Shown: positions 1-8,326, counted from the stretch's first letter. The stretch: DNA of 64,000 bases from Actinomadura rupiterrae (GCF_024172125.1 NZ_JAMZEA010000015.1:186001-250000); one strand, 5' to 3'. Numbers and translations are program-made. The notes: generated from the letters alone by a model not told the origin.

Positions 1-1
1 T

Positions 2-487
2 CTGCGCTGGCCCGCCGAGTCCGACCGGCGCGAGCTGTGCCGGGCGCACGGGCTGCTGCGGCTGCTCGTCGTCGAGCGCGACCACGAGCCGCCGATCTGC
101 GCGGACATCCGGGAGGACTGGATCCGGATGCCCGCCACCAACCGCGACTTCCAGGCCCGCATCGCGGCGCTGCGGGCGCGCGGCGGCGGCGGGACGCGCC
201 CGCAGCTCGACCAGGACGGCATCCTGCGGCACGGCCGGCGCAGCGTGGCCGTCTCCCCCAGCGAGGCCCGGCTGCTGCAGCTGCTGATCAAGCGGTTCGG
301 CCGGATCGCGGCCCGCGAGGAGCTGCGGGCGCACCTGTCCGAGGACGGCCGCGAGGCCAGCCGCAACGCGCTGGACCTGCACATCAAGCGGATCCGGCGG
401 CGGCTGCGCCCCCTCGGCCTCACCATCCGCACCGCCTGGGGCCGCGGCTACGTCCTGGACATCGACGACCGCGACCCCACGCACTGA
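2..487 (+). CDS. Winged-helix transcriptional regulator, C-terminal part (5' end outside window)
   Basis: The frame is open from the window edge, so the N-terminus is missing. The last ~95 residues form an OmpR/PhoB-type winged helix: a wing-helix stretch with ARLLQLLIKRFGRIAAREEL, then the recognition helix NALDLHIKRIRRRLRPLG and the terminal hairpin TAWGRGYVLD. The visible upstream part (LLRLLVVERDHEPPICADIREDW) looks like the end of a pseudo-receiver domain rather than a phosphorylatable receiver, as in many actinobacterial one-component regulators. It lies just upstream of an ABC importer on the same strand and may regulate it. A 19-bp tandem duplication (468-486 and 487-505) overlaps the stop codon. 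Confidence 0.8.
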   Translation: MRWPAESDRRELCRAHGLLRLLVVERDHEPPICADIREDWIRMPATNRDFQARIAALRARGGGGTRPQLDQDGILRHGRRSVAVSPSEARLLQLLIKRFGRIAAREELRAHLSEDGREASRNALDLHIKRIRRRLRPLGLTIRTAWGRGYVLDIDDRDPTH

Positions 488-591
488 CCGCGACCCCACC
501 CACTGACCGCGCGCCGATGCCGACGACGTGGGCGGGGACGGCGGGGCGGTACGCTCCCAGCTGTGCACCGGTTCCTCCCCTTCGTCCTGAC

Positions 592-1365
592 ATGACCGAG
601 CGGAACGCGCCGGCCGGAGACGGCGGGCCCCGCCTCGCGCTGACCGGCGTGGGCAAGGTCTACGACGACGGCACCGAGGCGCTCGCCGGCGTCGACCTCG
701 CGGTCGAGGACGGCGGGCTGGTCGGGATCGTGGGGCCGTCCGGGTGCGGCAAGAGCACGCTGCTGCGGATCGCCGCCGGGCTCGACTCCCCCACGTCCGG
801 CACCGTTCGGAGCACGGCCGAGCGGATCGGCTACGTCTTCCAGGACGCGGCGCTGCTGCCGTGGCGCAGCGTCCGCGGCAACGTCGAGCTGCTGATGGAG
901 CTGCGCGGCGTCCCGCGCGCCGAACGCCGCGAGCGGGCGGGTCAGGCGATCGAGCTGGTCGGGCTGAGCGCGTTCGCGCGGCACCGGCCGGCCGCGCTGT
1001 CGGGCGGGATGCGGATGCGGGTGTCGCTCGCCCGCACGCTCGCCGACGATCCCGACGCGCTGCTGCTGGACGAGCCGTTCGGCGCGCTCGACGAGATCAC
1101 CCGCGCCGGTCTCGGGGACGAGCTGGCCACGCTGCTCGCCGCCCGGCCGCGTCCCGCCGTCCTGGTGACGCACTCGGTCGCGGAAGCGGTGTTCCTGTCG
1201 TCCACGGTGCTGGTGATGTCGGCGCGTCCGGGCCGGGTGGTCGCGCGCGTGGAGGTCCCGTTCCCGCACCCGCGCGAGCGGTCGCTGCGCACGACCCCCG
1301 AGTTCGCCGAACTCGTCGCCGACCTCACCGGACGCCTGTACCGCGGCATGGCGGAGGCCGCCTGA
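592..1365 (+). CDS. ABC transporter ATP-binding protein (NitT/TauT/SsuB type)
   Basis: This is the cytoplasmic ATPase of an importer, about 257 residues, which is the usual family length. Visible motifs in order are Walker A GPSGCGKST, a Q-loop YVFQDAALLPW, the signature LSGGMRMRVSLAR, Walker B ALLLDEPFGALDE and the switch His in VLVTHSVAEA. The pattern FQDAALLPW plus DEPFGALDEITR is characteristic of the nitrate/taurine/sulfonate/THI5 importer class. I chose the ATG at 592 because residues before it have no homology to ABC proteins; no strong ribosome-binding site is visible. The permease starts one base after its stop, so the genes are certainly co-transcribed. Confidence 0.93.
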   Translation: MTERNAPAGDGGPRLALTGVGKVYDDGTEALAGVDLAVEDGGLVGIVGPSGCGKSTLLRIAAGLDSPTSGTVRSTAERIGYVFQDAALLPWRSVRGNVELLMELRGVPRAERRERAGQAIELVGLSAFARHRPAALSGGMRMRVSLARTLADDPDALLLDEPFGALDEITRAGLGDELATLLAARPRPAVLVTHSVAEAVFLSSTVLVMSARPGRVVARVEVPFPHPRERSLRTTPEFAELVADLTGRLYRGMAEAA

Positions 1366-1366
1366 C

Positions 1367-2344
1367 ATGCCGCACCACCAGCCCGAACTGCCCGACCAGA
1401 ACGACCCGGGCGTCCCACCCCACCACGTGGCCGAGCAGAAGCGCTCGGGTGTGCCGCTCCGCGAGACAGCCGACCGGGACCGGCCGCGCGTGGAGCGTGG
1501 CGAGATGGTTGGTCCTGGGCGCTCGCGCGCGCTGCGGCGGGCGGGTGGTGCGCGCGGGCGGTTGCGGGTCGGGAGTTGGTTGCCGCCGCTGGTCGTGTTG
1601 TTGTTGGCGGTCGGCGGCTGGTACGGGGTCAGCGACTGGGTACTCAGTCCCGAGCGGCGCTTCCTGCTGCCGCCGCCGGACGCGGTCGTCCGCGTCGGGT
1701 TCCTGGACCGCGACAATCGCGCCGAGTTGTTCGCGGCGCTGGGCCGCACGGCTGAGGTCGCCGGGCTCGGGCTGCTGATCGCGACGGCGGTCGGCGTCGG
1801 TCTCGCCGTCCTGATGAGCCAGGCGCGGTGGGTCGAGCGGTCGCTGTACCCGTACGCGGTGGTGCTGCAGACCGTCCCGGTGCTGGCCCTGGTGCCGCTG
1901 CTCGGGTTCTGGTTCGGGTTCGGGATGGCCAGCCGCGTCCTGGTGTGCGTGCTCGTGGCGGTCTTCCCGGTCATCGCGAACACGCTGTTCGGGCTGCGCT
2001 CGACGGACGGGACGCTGGAGGACGTGTTCCGCCTGGCCCGCGCCGGGCGGCTGCGGCGGCTGCTGAAGCTCCGGCTGCCCGCCGCCCTCCCGGCGATGGT
2101 GACCGGGCTGCGCATCTCGGCCGGGCTGAGCGTGGTCGGCGCGGTCGTCGGCGACTACTTCTACCAGCAGGGATCGCCGGGCCTCGGCATCCTCATCAAC
2201 ATCTACCGGGCGCGGCTGGAGTCGGAGCGGATGTTCGCGGCGGTGCTGCTCGCGAGCCTGCTCGGCCTCGCCGTGTTCTGGGCGTTCGGCCTGCTCGCCC
2301 GCTGGACGGCCCGCCTGCACGGCACGGACGGCAACGACCGTTGA
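1367..2344 (+). CDS. ABC transporter permease (SsuC/TauC/ThiX type)
   Basis: This 325-residue protein is the inner-membrane channel partner of the preceding ATPase. After a long hydrophilic Pro/Arg-rich N-terminal extension of about 70 residues, which is unusual for the family, it has about six hydrophobic segments. The cytoplasmic coupling loop reads DVFRLARAGRLRRLLKLRLP, matching the EAA loop of binding-protein-dependent permeases (consensus G-x9-I-x-LP, here ending in LPAALPAM). The order ATPase-permease-binding protein with a 1-bp gap and same strand supports one importer operon. Substrate cannot be read from the permease. Confidence 0.9.
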   Translation: MPHHQPELPDQNDPGVPPHHVAEQKRSGVPLRETADRDRPRVERGEMVGPGRSRALRRAGGARGRLRVGSWLPPLVVLLLAVGGWYGVSDWVLSPERRFLLPPPDAVVRVGFLDRDNRAELFAALGRTAEVAGLGLLIATAVGVGLAVLMSQARWVERSLYPYAVVLQTVPVLALVPLLGFWFGFGMASRVLVCVLVAVFPVIANTLFGLRSTDGTLEDVFRLARAGRLRRLLKLRLPAALPAMVTGLRISAGLSVVGAVVGDYFYQQGSPGLGILINIYRARLESERMFAAVLLASLLGLAVFWAFGLLARWTARLHGTDGNDR

Positions 2345-2429
2345 GGCCCGCGGACGCGTAGGTACGACGCCGGTCGAGGACGCGCACGGCATTGAGACGC
2401 GGACAGCGTGAGAGAACGAGGTTGGGGAT

Positions 2430-3620
2430 ATGAGGACTGAGCGGCGGACGCGACGGTGGACGGGCGGGCCGGTCGCGGCGGGGCTGGCGGCGCTGCTGCT
2501 GGCCGGGCTCGCCGCGTGCTCGGACGGCGGCGACGGCGGCAAGGCGGCGGGGAGGTCGCTGCCCGCCGCGACCGGGCGCGACGCGCTGCGCGGCGTGTGC
2601 CCGGCGACGGTCACGCTCCAGATGAACTGGTACCCGCAGGCCGAGCACGGCGGGCTGTACCACCTGCTCGGGTCGTCCCCGAAGGTGGACGCCGGGCACA
2701 AGACGCTGACCGCGCCGCTCACCGTGGACGGGCGCGACACCGGCGTGAGGTTCCAGATCCGCTCGGGCGGGCCGGTCACCGGGTTCCAGCCGGTGTCGAC
2801 GCTGATGGCGTCCGACCCGTCCATCACGCTGGGCGTGGTCGCGACGGACGAGCAGGTCGCGCAGGCCGGGACGCACCGCCTGCAGGCGGTGTTCTCGCCC
2901 ATGGACGTCAACCCGCAGATCATCATGTGGTCGCCGCAGGCGCACCCGGAGTGGAAGACGATCGCCGACATCGGACGCAGCGGCGCGACCGTCCTGTACG
3001 CGAACGGCGTCAGCTTCATGGACTACCTGACCGCCTCGGGGCAGCTGCACAAGTCCCACCTGGACGGCTCGTATGATGGCTCGCCCGCGCGGTTCGTCGC
3101 GTCCGGCGGGAAGGTCGCGCAGCAGGGGTACGTGACGAACGAGCCGTACAGCTACGAGCACGAGGTGACCGCCTGGCACAAGCCCGTCGCGTTCCAGCTC
3201 ATCAACGACACGGGGTACGCGATCTACCCCGAGTCGGTGGCGGTCCGTCCGGCGGACAAGGCGAGGCTCGCGCCGTGCCTGAAGCGGCTGGTGCCCATCT
3301 TCCAGCGCGCGACGGCCGAGTACATGCACGACCCGGCCGCCACGAACAAGGTGATCGTGGACGCGGTCAAGCGGTTCAACACCACGGCCGCCTACACCGC
3401 CGAGCACGCCGCGTTCGCGCACGACCAGCTGGTGAAATACGGGATCGTGCGGGACGGATCGAACGGCGTGCTCGGGTCGTTCGACGCGTCCCGGGTGGCG
3501 AAGGTGATCGGGCTGCTGCGTCCGCTCCAGGCGCGCGCGGGCAAGCCGGTCCCGGACGGCCTCGCGCCGGACGCGCTGGTCACCAACGAGTTCCTGGACC
3601 CGTCGGTGCACCTGTCCTGA
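2430..3620 (+). CDS. ABC transporter substrate-binding lipoprotein (NMT1/THI5-like)
   Basis: A 396-residue lipoprotein that should capture the ligand outside the membrane for the importer above. The signal peptide is clear: basic start, hydrophobic stretch AGLAALLLAG, and lipobox LAAC with the lipidated Cys at position 30. The mature start VTLQMNWYPQAEHGG resembles the L-x-W-x-P-x-x-x-H-x-G opening of NMT1/THI5-like proteins, which bind thiamine-precursor pyrimidines, riboflavin or related small molecules. The ATG at 2430 is preceded by GAGGTTGGGGAT. I see no thiamine-type riboswitch upstream, so ligand identity is open: pyrimidine, flavin, nitrate or sulfonate-like are all possible. Confidence 0.87.
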   Translation: MRTERRTRRWTGGPVAAGLAALLLAGLAACSDGGDGGKAAGRSLPAATGRDALRGVCPATVTLQMNWYPQAEHGGLYHLLGSSPKVDAGHKTLTAPLTVDGRDTGVRFQIRSGGPVTGFQPVSTLMASDPSITLGVVATDEQVAQAGTHRLQAVFSPMDVNPQIIMWSPQAHPEWKTIADIGRSGATVLYANGVSFMDYLTASGQLHKSHLDGSYDGSPARFVASGGKVAQQGYVTNEPYSYEHEVTAWHKPVAFQLINDTGYAIYPESVAVRPADKARLAPCLKRLVPIFQRATAEYMHDPAATNKVIVDAVKRFNTTAAYTAEHAAFAHDQLVKYGIVRDGSNGVLGSFDASRVAKVIGLLRPLQARAGKPVPDGLAPDALVTNEFLDPSVHLS

Positions 3621-3652
3621 CGTCCCTGCCCGCCCGCTCGGCCCTCACGCCC

Positions 3653-3708
3653 CTGCCCGACCTTGACGTCACTGTCGGCCCCTGACGCCGCTGCCCGACC
3701 TTGGCGTC
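3653..3708. repeat. Imperfect 18-bp direct repeat in intergenic region
   Basis: Two copies of CTGCCCGACCTTGRCGTC occur at 3653-3670 and 3691-3708 in the 215-base gap after the lipoprotein gene, differing at one base. No function is evident and no gene is visible in this gap. Confidence 0.5.
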
Positions 3709-3835
3709 CCCGCTGGACGGGGCGGCCCCCTCCTGAGCGACCGTGCGCCGCCCCGTCCTCACACCTCGAATCTCCAGGGTGTGATCATCCGGCGGGGCGG
3801 CCCGGAAAGATCTTGGACAGACCGGCCGGACGGCC

Positions 3836-4297
3836 CTACGCGGGCTTCGCCGCACGCAGCGGACGCACCTCCCCCAGGGCCTTCACGAGCCCGTCCGGCA
3901 GCGGCGTGGTGCCCGAGCCGTCGGCGGCGACCGTCACATACACGGCGCACCCGGTCGCGATGGTCTCGCCGTCCCGTCGGAAGGCGAAATCCAAGGTGAA
4001 ACTCTTGCCGCCGATGCGCGATGGACTGATCAGCACGTCCGGACGGTCGGTGTAGCGGACCGAGGACGCCCAGTCGATCTCGGCGTGCGCGACGTGCGCC
4101 TGCACACCCAGCCCGTCCAGCCATTCGGCGTGCGGGAGGCCGCGCGCCTCGAAGAACCCGTCGACCGCCGCGTCCACGTAGCCGAGGTACCACATGTTGA
4201 ACATGACGCCCTGGCCGTCGATCTCGTAGTAGCGCGGGACGAAGGTCTGCGTGTACACGCCGTCCAGCGGGGGCGCCTGGGGGTCGGTCTGCGTCAT
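3836..4297 (-). CDS. Acyl-CoA thioesterase, hotdog fold (4-hydroxybenzoyl-CoA thioesterase-like)
   Basis: This 153-residue protein has the size of a single hotdog-fold thioesterase. The segment VPRYYEIDGQGVMFNMWYLGYVDAA fits the catalytic region of the YbgC/4HBT family (D-x-x-G-x-x-x-x-x-x-Y), with Asp-Gly-Gln-Gly replacing the more common D-x-x-G-H. The later piece RIGGKSFTLDFAFRRDGETIATG is the conserved central strand pair. Start ATG at 4297 is preceded by GGGAGGCGAG, a good ribosome-binding site; the frame is open further upstream but without homology. It is a single gene convergent with the ABC operon. The acyl substrate is unknown. Confidence 0.82.
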   Translation of the reverse strand: MTQTDPQAPPLDGVYTQTFVPRYYEIDGQGVMFNMWYLGYVDAAVDGFFEARGLPHAEWLDGLGVQAHVAHAEIDWASSVRYTDRPDVLISPSRIGGKSFTLDFAFRRDGETIATGCAVYVTVAADGSGTTPLPDGLVKALGEVRPLRAAKPA

Positions 4298-4433
4298 CGG
4301 TCTCGCCTCCCTAACGAAGTGATAGGTGGCCACCGAGGCTATCGGCAGGGTCTGACAGAACGGAGGGGCTCGGATGCTCACCGTGGTGTAGGTGAGATAC
4401 GGTGCCCATCGGTCGAAAACGGAAGGAGGACCG

Positions 4434-5090
4434 GTGGCTCCCACATCCGACCGGTCTTCGGACAACGCCCTCGAACTGGCCCGCGCCGGTGACGAGGCAT
4501 CATTCCTGCTGCTGGTGGACACCTACGGCGGGCGCCTGTCCCGGCTCGCCCGGGAGATCGTCGGCTCCGCGCCCGGACGCGCCGAGACGCTCGCGCGCGA
4601 GGCGCTGCTCGGCGTCGTCCAGAACGCGCCGCCGCCCGGCACCCCGTCCGCCCGGCTCTGGCTGCTCCGCCTGGTGGTCGAGGCCGCCCGGAACCGCTGG
4701 CCGCTGGAGGTGGCCGTGCATCCGGAGGACGCCGCGTTCGCGCACGACGTCCCGCCCGTCCCGCTGGACGGCCCGGTACTGGACGCCCTCCAGCCCGCGC
4801 TCGCGGAGATGCCGCTCCGGCACCGCCTCCCGGTGCTGCTCGCCGACGCGGAAGGCTGCGGCGAGGCCGAGGCCGCGTGGCTGCTGAGCATCGCGCCCGC
4901 CGACCAGCGCGTCCTGCTGCGCTGCGGACGCGCCGCGCTGCACCGCGCCGCGAACGCGCGCTTCGGCTCCGTCCCGCCACCGCAGCCCGGCGCGCCGCTG
5001 GGCCGCCTGCGCGGCGACGGCCTGTCCGAACGCGCCCGCAACCGCCTCCTCATCACCTACCGCACCGCCTTCCGAGGCTCCCTCCGCTGA
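4434..5090 (+). CDS. Divergent RNA polymerase sigma-70-like (ECF) protein
   Basis: This 218-residue protein starts at GTG 4434, set by the ribosome-binding site GGAAGGAGGA eight bases upstream. The N-terminal part (NALELARAGDEASFLLLVDTYGGRLSRLAREIVG) follows the opening of ECF sigma region 2. The C-terminal part (LAEMPLRHRLPVLLADAEGCGEAEAAWLL, then RVLLRCGRAALHR) follows sigma region 4 with its helix-turn-helix. Region 2 core residues are weakly conserved, so it may be a degenerate or specialised factor. No anti-sigma gene is adjacent. A hairpin follows the stop. Confidence 0.7.
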   Translation: MAPTSDRSSDNALELARAGDEASFLLLVDTYGGRLSRLAREIVGSAPGRAETLAREALLGVVQNAPPPGTPSARLWLLRLVVEAARNRWPLEVAVHPEDAAFAHDVPPVPLDGPVLDALQPALAEMPLRHRLPVLLADAEGCGEAEAAWLLSIAPADQRVLLRCGRAALHRAANARFGSVPPPQPGAPLGRLRGDGLSERARNRLLITYRTAFRGSLR

Positions 5091-5130
5091 CCGCAGTCCC
5101 CGTTCGAGGGGCCGGGAGGCAAGGGCCAGG

Positions 5131-5156
5131 GCGGTGGGGACCTCGTTCCCCACCGC
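5131..5156. terminator. Hairpin terminator between convergent genes
   Basis: A perfect 10-bp stem GCGGTGGGGA/TCCCCACCGC with a 6-base loop lies 40 bases after the sigma-like gene and before the end of the minus-strand membrane-protein gene. It could serve both directions. There is no U-run, which is common in high-GC actinomycetes. Confidence 0.6.
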
Positions 5157-5190
5157 TCGACGGAGCCGCCGGCGTCGCGGTCATCCAGGT

Positions 5191-5859
5191 CTAGGTGACC
5201 GGCATCGTGAACAGCAGCCAGGCGGTCAGAACCGCCGCCACGAGGCCCGCCAGGCGGGTGCCGAGCGTGTGGTTCAGCGCGAACGGGAGGACGGCGCCGA
5301 TCAGCAGCACGCCTGTAGCGACGGCAAGCGCCGAACCGCTGTCGGTCACGTCATCGAGAAAGGTGCGGCTGCCGTCCGTCAGCCAGGGAGCGGCCACGAT
5401 GCCGGACGCGACCGTCCGGACCGCCCGGCGCCGTCCGCGCAACGCCGCACCGGACGATCCATAGAGCGGCCCGGCCACCACGCCGACCACGGTGTACTTG
5501 AGGAGTTCGCCGGAGACCGTCCCCAGGGACACCGACTCGATCGTGTAGTAGCCGGCGACGAGTCCCAGTTGCGTGATGGCCCCGGCGACCGCCGCCGCGC
5601 GCCACCGTCCGGGGAAGGACGCCCCGACCAGCACGGCGACGACGCCCCAAGGCGCCAGGCCGCGCCAGAAGTCGGTCCAGGGCGGGGCGTCGTCGAGCCG
5701 CTCCAGCCCGAACGTGAGCGCCCCGGCCCCCATGCCCACCAGCGCGGCCGCCAGGAAGGCGAGCGCCGTCCGGACGGACGCCGGGTGTCTGCCGGATGGG
5801 ACCTGGTCGGACGCGAGCATGCCCGCCAGGCTACGAGCGTCCGCGACACCCGACGTCAC
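5191..5859 (-). CDS. Multi-pass membrane protein of unknown function
   Basis: A 222-residue hydrophobic protein with about five to six likely membrane segments (for example TALAFLAAALVGMGAGALTF, GVVAVLVGASF, AAVAGAITQLGLVAGYY, YTVVGVVAGPLYG, ALAVATGVLLIGAVLPFAL, LAGLVAAVLTAWLLF). The GYYT motif between membrane segments resembles the DUF6518-type actinobacterial membrane family, but I am not certain of that. The start may be GTG at 5859 or ATG at 5820. It is convergent with the sigma-like gene and divergent from the TusA-like gene. Confidence 0.65.
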   Translation of the reverse strand: MTSGVADARSLAGMLASDQVPSGRHPASVRTALAFLAAALVGMGAGALTFGLERLDDAPPWTDFWRGLAPWGVVAVLVGASFPGRWRAAAVAGAITQLGLVAGYYTIESVSLGTVSGELLKYTVVGVVAGPLYGSSGAALRGRRRAVRTVASGIVAAPWLTDGSRTFLDDVTDSGSALAVATGVLLIGAVLPFALNHTLGTRLAGLVAAVLTAWLLFTMPVT

Positions 5860-5975
5860 CCTCCAGGATGATCAACGGACACCCGCGCGCCACCCGCCGG
5901 TACTACGGCCTCGACGCCGCCCGGCGCGGCACGATAGTAAGGACCGTCCCTGCACCGCACCGCGAAAGCAGTCCC

Positions 5976-6263
5976 GTGACCACGGAAGAACCGGTCGTCA
6001 TCGACGGCGGCGACAAGTCCTGCGTGAGGCTCCTGCTCGAACTGCGCGCCCACCTCGCGGGGCTGCCGCCGGGCACGCTCGTCCACCTGCTGGCGTCCGA
6101 CCCCGCCGCGCCGATCGACCTGCCCGCGTGGTGCCACCTGACCGGCCACCACTACGAGGGCCCCGTCCCCGCGGACACCCCGGCCTACGCGCTCCGGGTC
6201 GCCGCGGACGCGCGTCCCACCAGGCCGGACGCGCCCTGGCGCCCGGCCGCGCAGGAATTCTGA
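5976..6263 (+). CDS. TusA/SirA-like sulfurtransferase-family protein
   Basis: A 95-residue protein starting at GTG 5976. The fold is indicated by an opening strand VVIDGGDKSCVRLLLELRAHLAG, a central G-T-L-V-H-L-L-A-S-D-P-A-A strand, and the DLPAWCHLTGHHYEG segment, matching the C-terminal C-x-x-x-GH pattern of TusA proteins. TusA normally passes persulfide sulfur from its Cys in a C-P-x-P motif; here the Cys is followed by Val-Arg-Leu, so the prolines are missing although Cys is kept. It may carry sulfur or be a divergent member. Upstream in-frame residues are not conserved. Confidence 0.7.
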   Translation: MTTEEPVVIDGGDKSCVRLLLELRAHLAGLPPGTLVHLLASDPAAPIDLPAWCHLTGHHYEGPVPADTPAYALRVAADARPTRPDAPWRPAAQEF

Positions 6264-6339
6264 TCACTGCGGAACCCCGCACGGCTCCACTGCGTCACAA
6301 TCCCGTCCCAATCCCCCCATCCCGATAGCTGGAGCATCG

Positions 6340-6678
6340 TTGTCCTCTCGTACCCTCGTCGTCCCGATCGTCCTCGCCACGGCCGCCCTCACGGTCGCCG
6401 GCTGCGGAGGCCACGTCAGGCGCCACCACCACACCACCTTCCGGAGCACCTCCCGCACGGTCACGGTCCCGAACGTCGTGGGGATGAACCACCAGAAGGC
6501 GCAGGACCTGCTCCAGTCGCGCGGCCTGCGCAACCTCGCCGAGCGCGACGCCACGGGCCGCGGCCGCAAGCTCCTCATCGACCGCAACTGGGTCGTCGTC
6601 CGCCAGATCCCGCCCGCCGGCGTCCGCGTCTCCAGCAGCACCACCGTCACCCTCTACAGCAAGAAGTACACCGACTAG
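6340..6678 (+). CDS. Small PASTA-domain lipoprotein
   Basis: A 112-residue protein translated from TTG at 6340, with GGAG six bases upstream. Residues 1-22 form a lipoprotein signal with lipobox VAGC (Cys22). Residues ~40-108 form one PASTA domain: TVTVPNVVGMNHQKAQDLLQ, then ending IPPAGVRVSSSTTVTLYSK. PASTA domains bind muropeptides or beta-lactams and usually sit on Ser/Thr kinases or penicillin-binding proteins. Here a single domain is anchored alone at the outer face of the membrane, so a sensing or wall-binding role is inferred. Confidence 0.82.
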   Translation: MSSRTLVVPIVLATAALTVAGCGGHVRRHHHTTFRSTSRTVTVPNVVGMNHQKAQDLLQSRGLRNLAERDATGRGRKLLIDRNWVVVRQIPPAGVRVSSSTTVTLYSKKYTD

Positions 6679-6689
6679 CATCCCCGGCC

Positions 6690-7562
6690 TCAGTGCTGCA
6701 CGGTGAGTGAAGCGGCGTCGAACCGCCGGGCCGCGAGGTCCTCCGGCCGGACGAGAAAGTAGATCGTCCCGATGTCGCTCCACTTCATCCCGGCCGCCTC
6801 GTCGCTGTCGAACTGCGCGAGCGGGCGCCAGCGCAGCGCCTCCCGTTCGAGGCGCGGATCCGCCCAGCCGACCTCGCCGGCGAACGCGGTGTAAGCGGCA
6901 TCGAGCTCCACGGCGTCCTGCTTGGGCTTCGCATGTCCGCCCAGCCAGTGCCAGTGCCGCGGCAGCCGGTCGAGGACCGCGTTGTACATTCCCTCTTCGT
7001 ACTCGCGGTCCTCAAGGGCCTCCCACGCGGATCCGCCGAGCCGACGGACGGCGGCACGGAGCTCCGGCTGGCTGGTGTCCGGACCGGTCGCCAACAAGCG
7101 GGCGCCCAGCTCGACCCGCTCGAACGGTCGGAGACCGGCCGGGGCCTGCCGCTCGGTCACCTCCACACCGGGCGGCAGGTGCAGCACGCGCATCCCCGCC
7201 ATGCTCTCGGGGACCCCGACGTCGACGCTCGGGCCCTCCCCGATCTCGAAGCGATCGTCCTCGGCGTCGATGCAGAAGAACAGCAGCGTGCCTTCTGCCG
7301 GCAGCGGTAGGTCGAGCGCCGCGATGGGCAGCCGCGCGCAGTCCAGCGAGGCGACGAAGTTCAGAGCGTCTCCGTTCCAGGCCGGCCACGCCATGCCGGA
7401 CGGCAGGGCGGGCAGGCCGCCGAGATGGCCGACCGGTTCGGTGCCCCGCTTTCGCGATCGCAGGTTGATCGCCGGGCGCATCAGGCGAATCCATTCCTCG
7501 GCCGCGTCCGGGGGAAGGTGCCGGCGGGCCGTCTGGATGAGTTCCTCTTCGAGATCGATCAC
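6690..7562 (-). CDS. DUF1963 (YwqG-like) protein
   Basis: A 290-residue protein. The opening with an α-helical segment, then HLGGLPALPSGMAWPAWNGDALNFVASLDCARLP matches DUF1963/YwqG proteins, which begin with K-x-GG-x-P-x-L-P-x-x-x-x-WP and L-x-F-x-x-Q-x-x (here ASLDC). The body has LLFFCID and the late segment HWHWLGGHAKPKQD. The function of the family is not established. The start is taken as GTG 7562 because the frame upstream overlaps the neighbouring SDR gene and is not conserved; no clear ribosome-binding site is seen. It lies 35 bases downstream of the SDR gene on the same strand. Confidence 0.78.
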   Translation of the reverse strand: MIDLEEELIQTARRHLPPDAAEEWIRLMRPAINLRSRKRGTEPVGHLGGLPALPSGMAWPAWNGDALNFVASLDCARLPIAALDLPLPAEGTLLFFCIDAEDDRFEIGEGPSVDVGVPESMAGMRVLHLPPGVEVTERQAPAGLRPFERVELGARLLATGPDTSQPELRAAVRRLGGSAWEALEDREYEEGMYNAVLDRLPRHWHWLGGHAKPKQDAVELDAAYTAFAGEVGWADPRLEREALRWRPLAQFDSDEAAGMKWSDIGTIYFLVRPEDLAARRFDAASLTVQH

Positions 7563-7597
7563 GTGCGTAGCTTGGCGGGGCGGTCCGACGGTTGCCG

Positions 7598-8326
7598 TTA
7601 GACCAGGACGGAGCCGCCGTCTAGGAGTAGGACGGTGCCGGTGGCGTGGCGTTGGGTCATGTAGAAGAGGTAGGCGTCGGCGATGTCGTCGACTTCGCCG
7701 ATGCGCTTCAGCGGGGCTGCGGCGGCGGTGGTCGCGTAGAGGTCGTCGCGAGCCTCGGGCGGCAGGGGCGACCACAGGTCGGAGCGGACGACGCCGGGCA
7801 TGACGGCGTTCACTCGGATCGGCGCGAGTTCGACGGCGAGCGCTCGGGTGAGGCCCTCCAGGGCCGTGCAGAGGCTGGAGGTCACCGCCGTGCCCGGCAT
7901 CGGACGCGGGCCGGCGGTGCCGCTGGTCAGGGTGATGGAACCGCCTTCGCGCAGCTTCGGCGCGGCGGCCTGGACGGCGGCCAGGGCGCCGAAGTAGCGG
8001 ACGGCGAAGAAGTCGCGGGCCGCCGCCAGGTCGATGTCGGCGACCGGTGCGAGGAGCAGCGGGTCGCCTGCCGTGTAGACGAGGTGGTCGATCTCGCCGA
8101 GGCGGTCGAACAGCTCGGCCACGCGGGCGGTGTCGGTGAGGTCGAGCACGTGGCCGCTCGCGTCGGCGGGGAGCCGGCCGAGCGCGCGGTCGACGTTCTC
8201 CTTGCGGCTGGACGCCACGGTCACGGCGGCGCCCGCACCGGCGGCGGCTTCCGCGACCGCGAGGCCGATGCCGGAGGTGCCGCCGAGCACCACGACGCGC
8301 TGTCCTGCGAGGTCATCGAGGGACAT
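7598..8326 (-). CDS. SDR-family protein lacking the catalytic Tyr-x-x-x-Lys
   Basis: A 242-residue Rossmann-fold protein. The cofactor site VVLGGTSGIGLAVAEAAAG and the AGDPLLLAP segment (NNAG position) are intact, and the C-terminal part PIRVNAVMPGVVRSDLW is standard SDR. However, after the catalytic Ser (LTSGTAG) the usual Y-x-x-x-K is replaced by PGTAVTSSLCTALEGL, so both catalytic Tyr and Lys are absent. Such atypical SDRs are known; they may bind NAD(P) without standard reduction. It is divergent from a LysR-family gene at 8422, which likely controls it. Confidence 0.87.
   Translation of the reverse strand: MSLDDLAGQRVVVLGGTSGIGLAVAEAAAGAGAAVTVASSRKENVDRALGRLPADASGHVLDLTDTARVAELFDRLGEIDHLVYTAGDPLLLAPVADIDLAAARDFFAVRYFGALAAVQAAAPKLREGGSITLTSGTAGPRPMPGTAVTSSLCTALEGLTRALAVELAPIRVNAVMPGVVRSDLWSPLPPEARDDLYATTAAAAPLKRIGEVDDIADAYLFYMTQRHATGTVLLLDGGSVLV

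Noticed and set aside
487..592. Thiamine riboswitch before the THI5-like importer
   Set aside because: The gap is only about 105 bases and I find no CUGAGA-type core.
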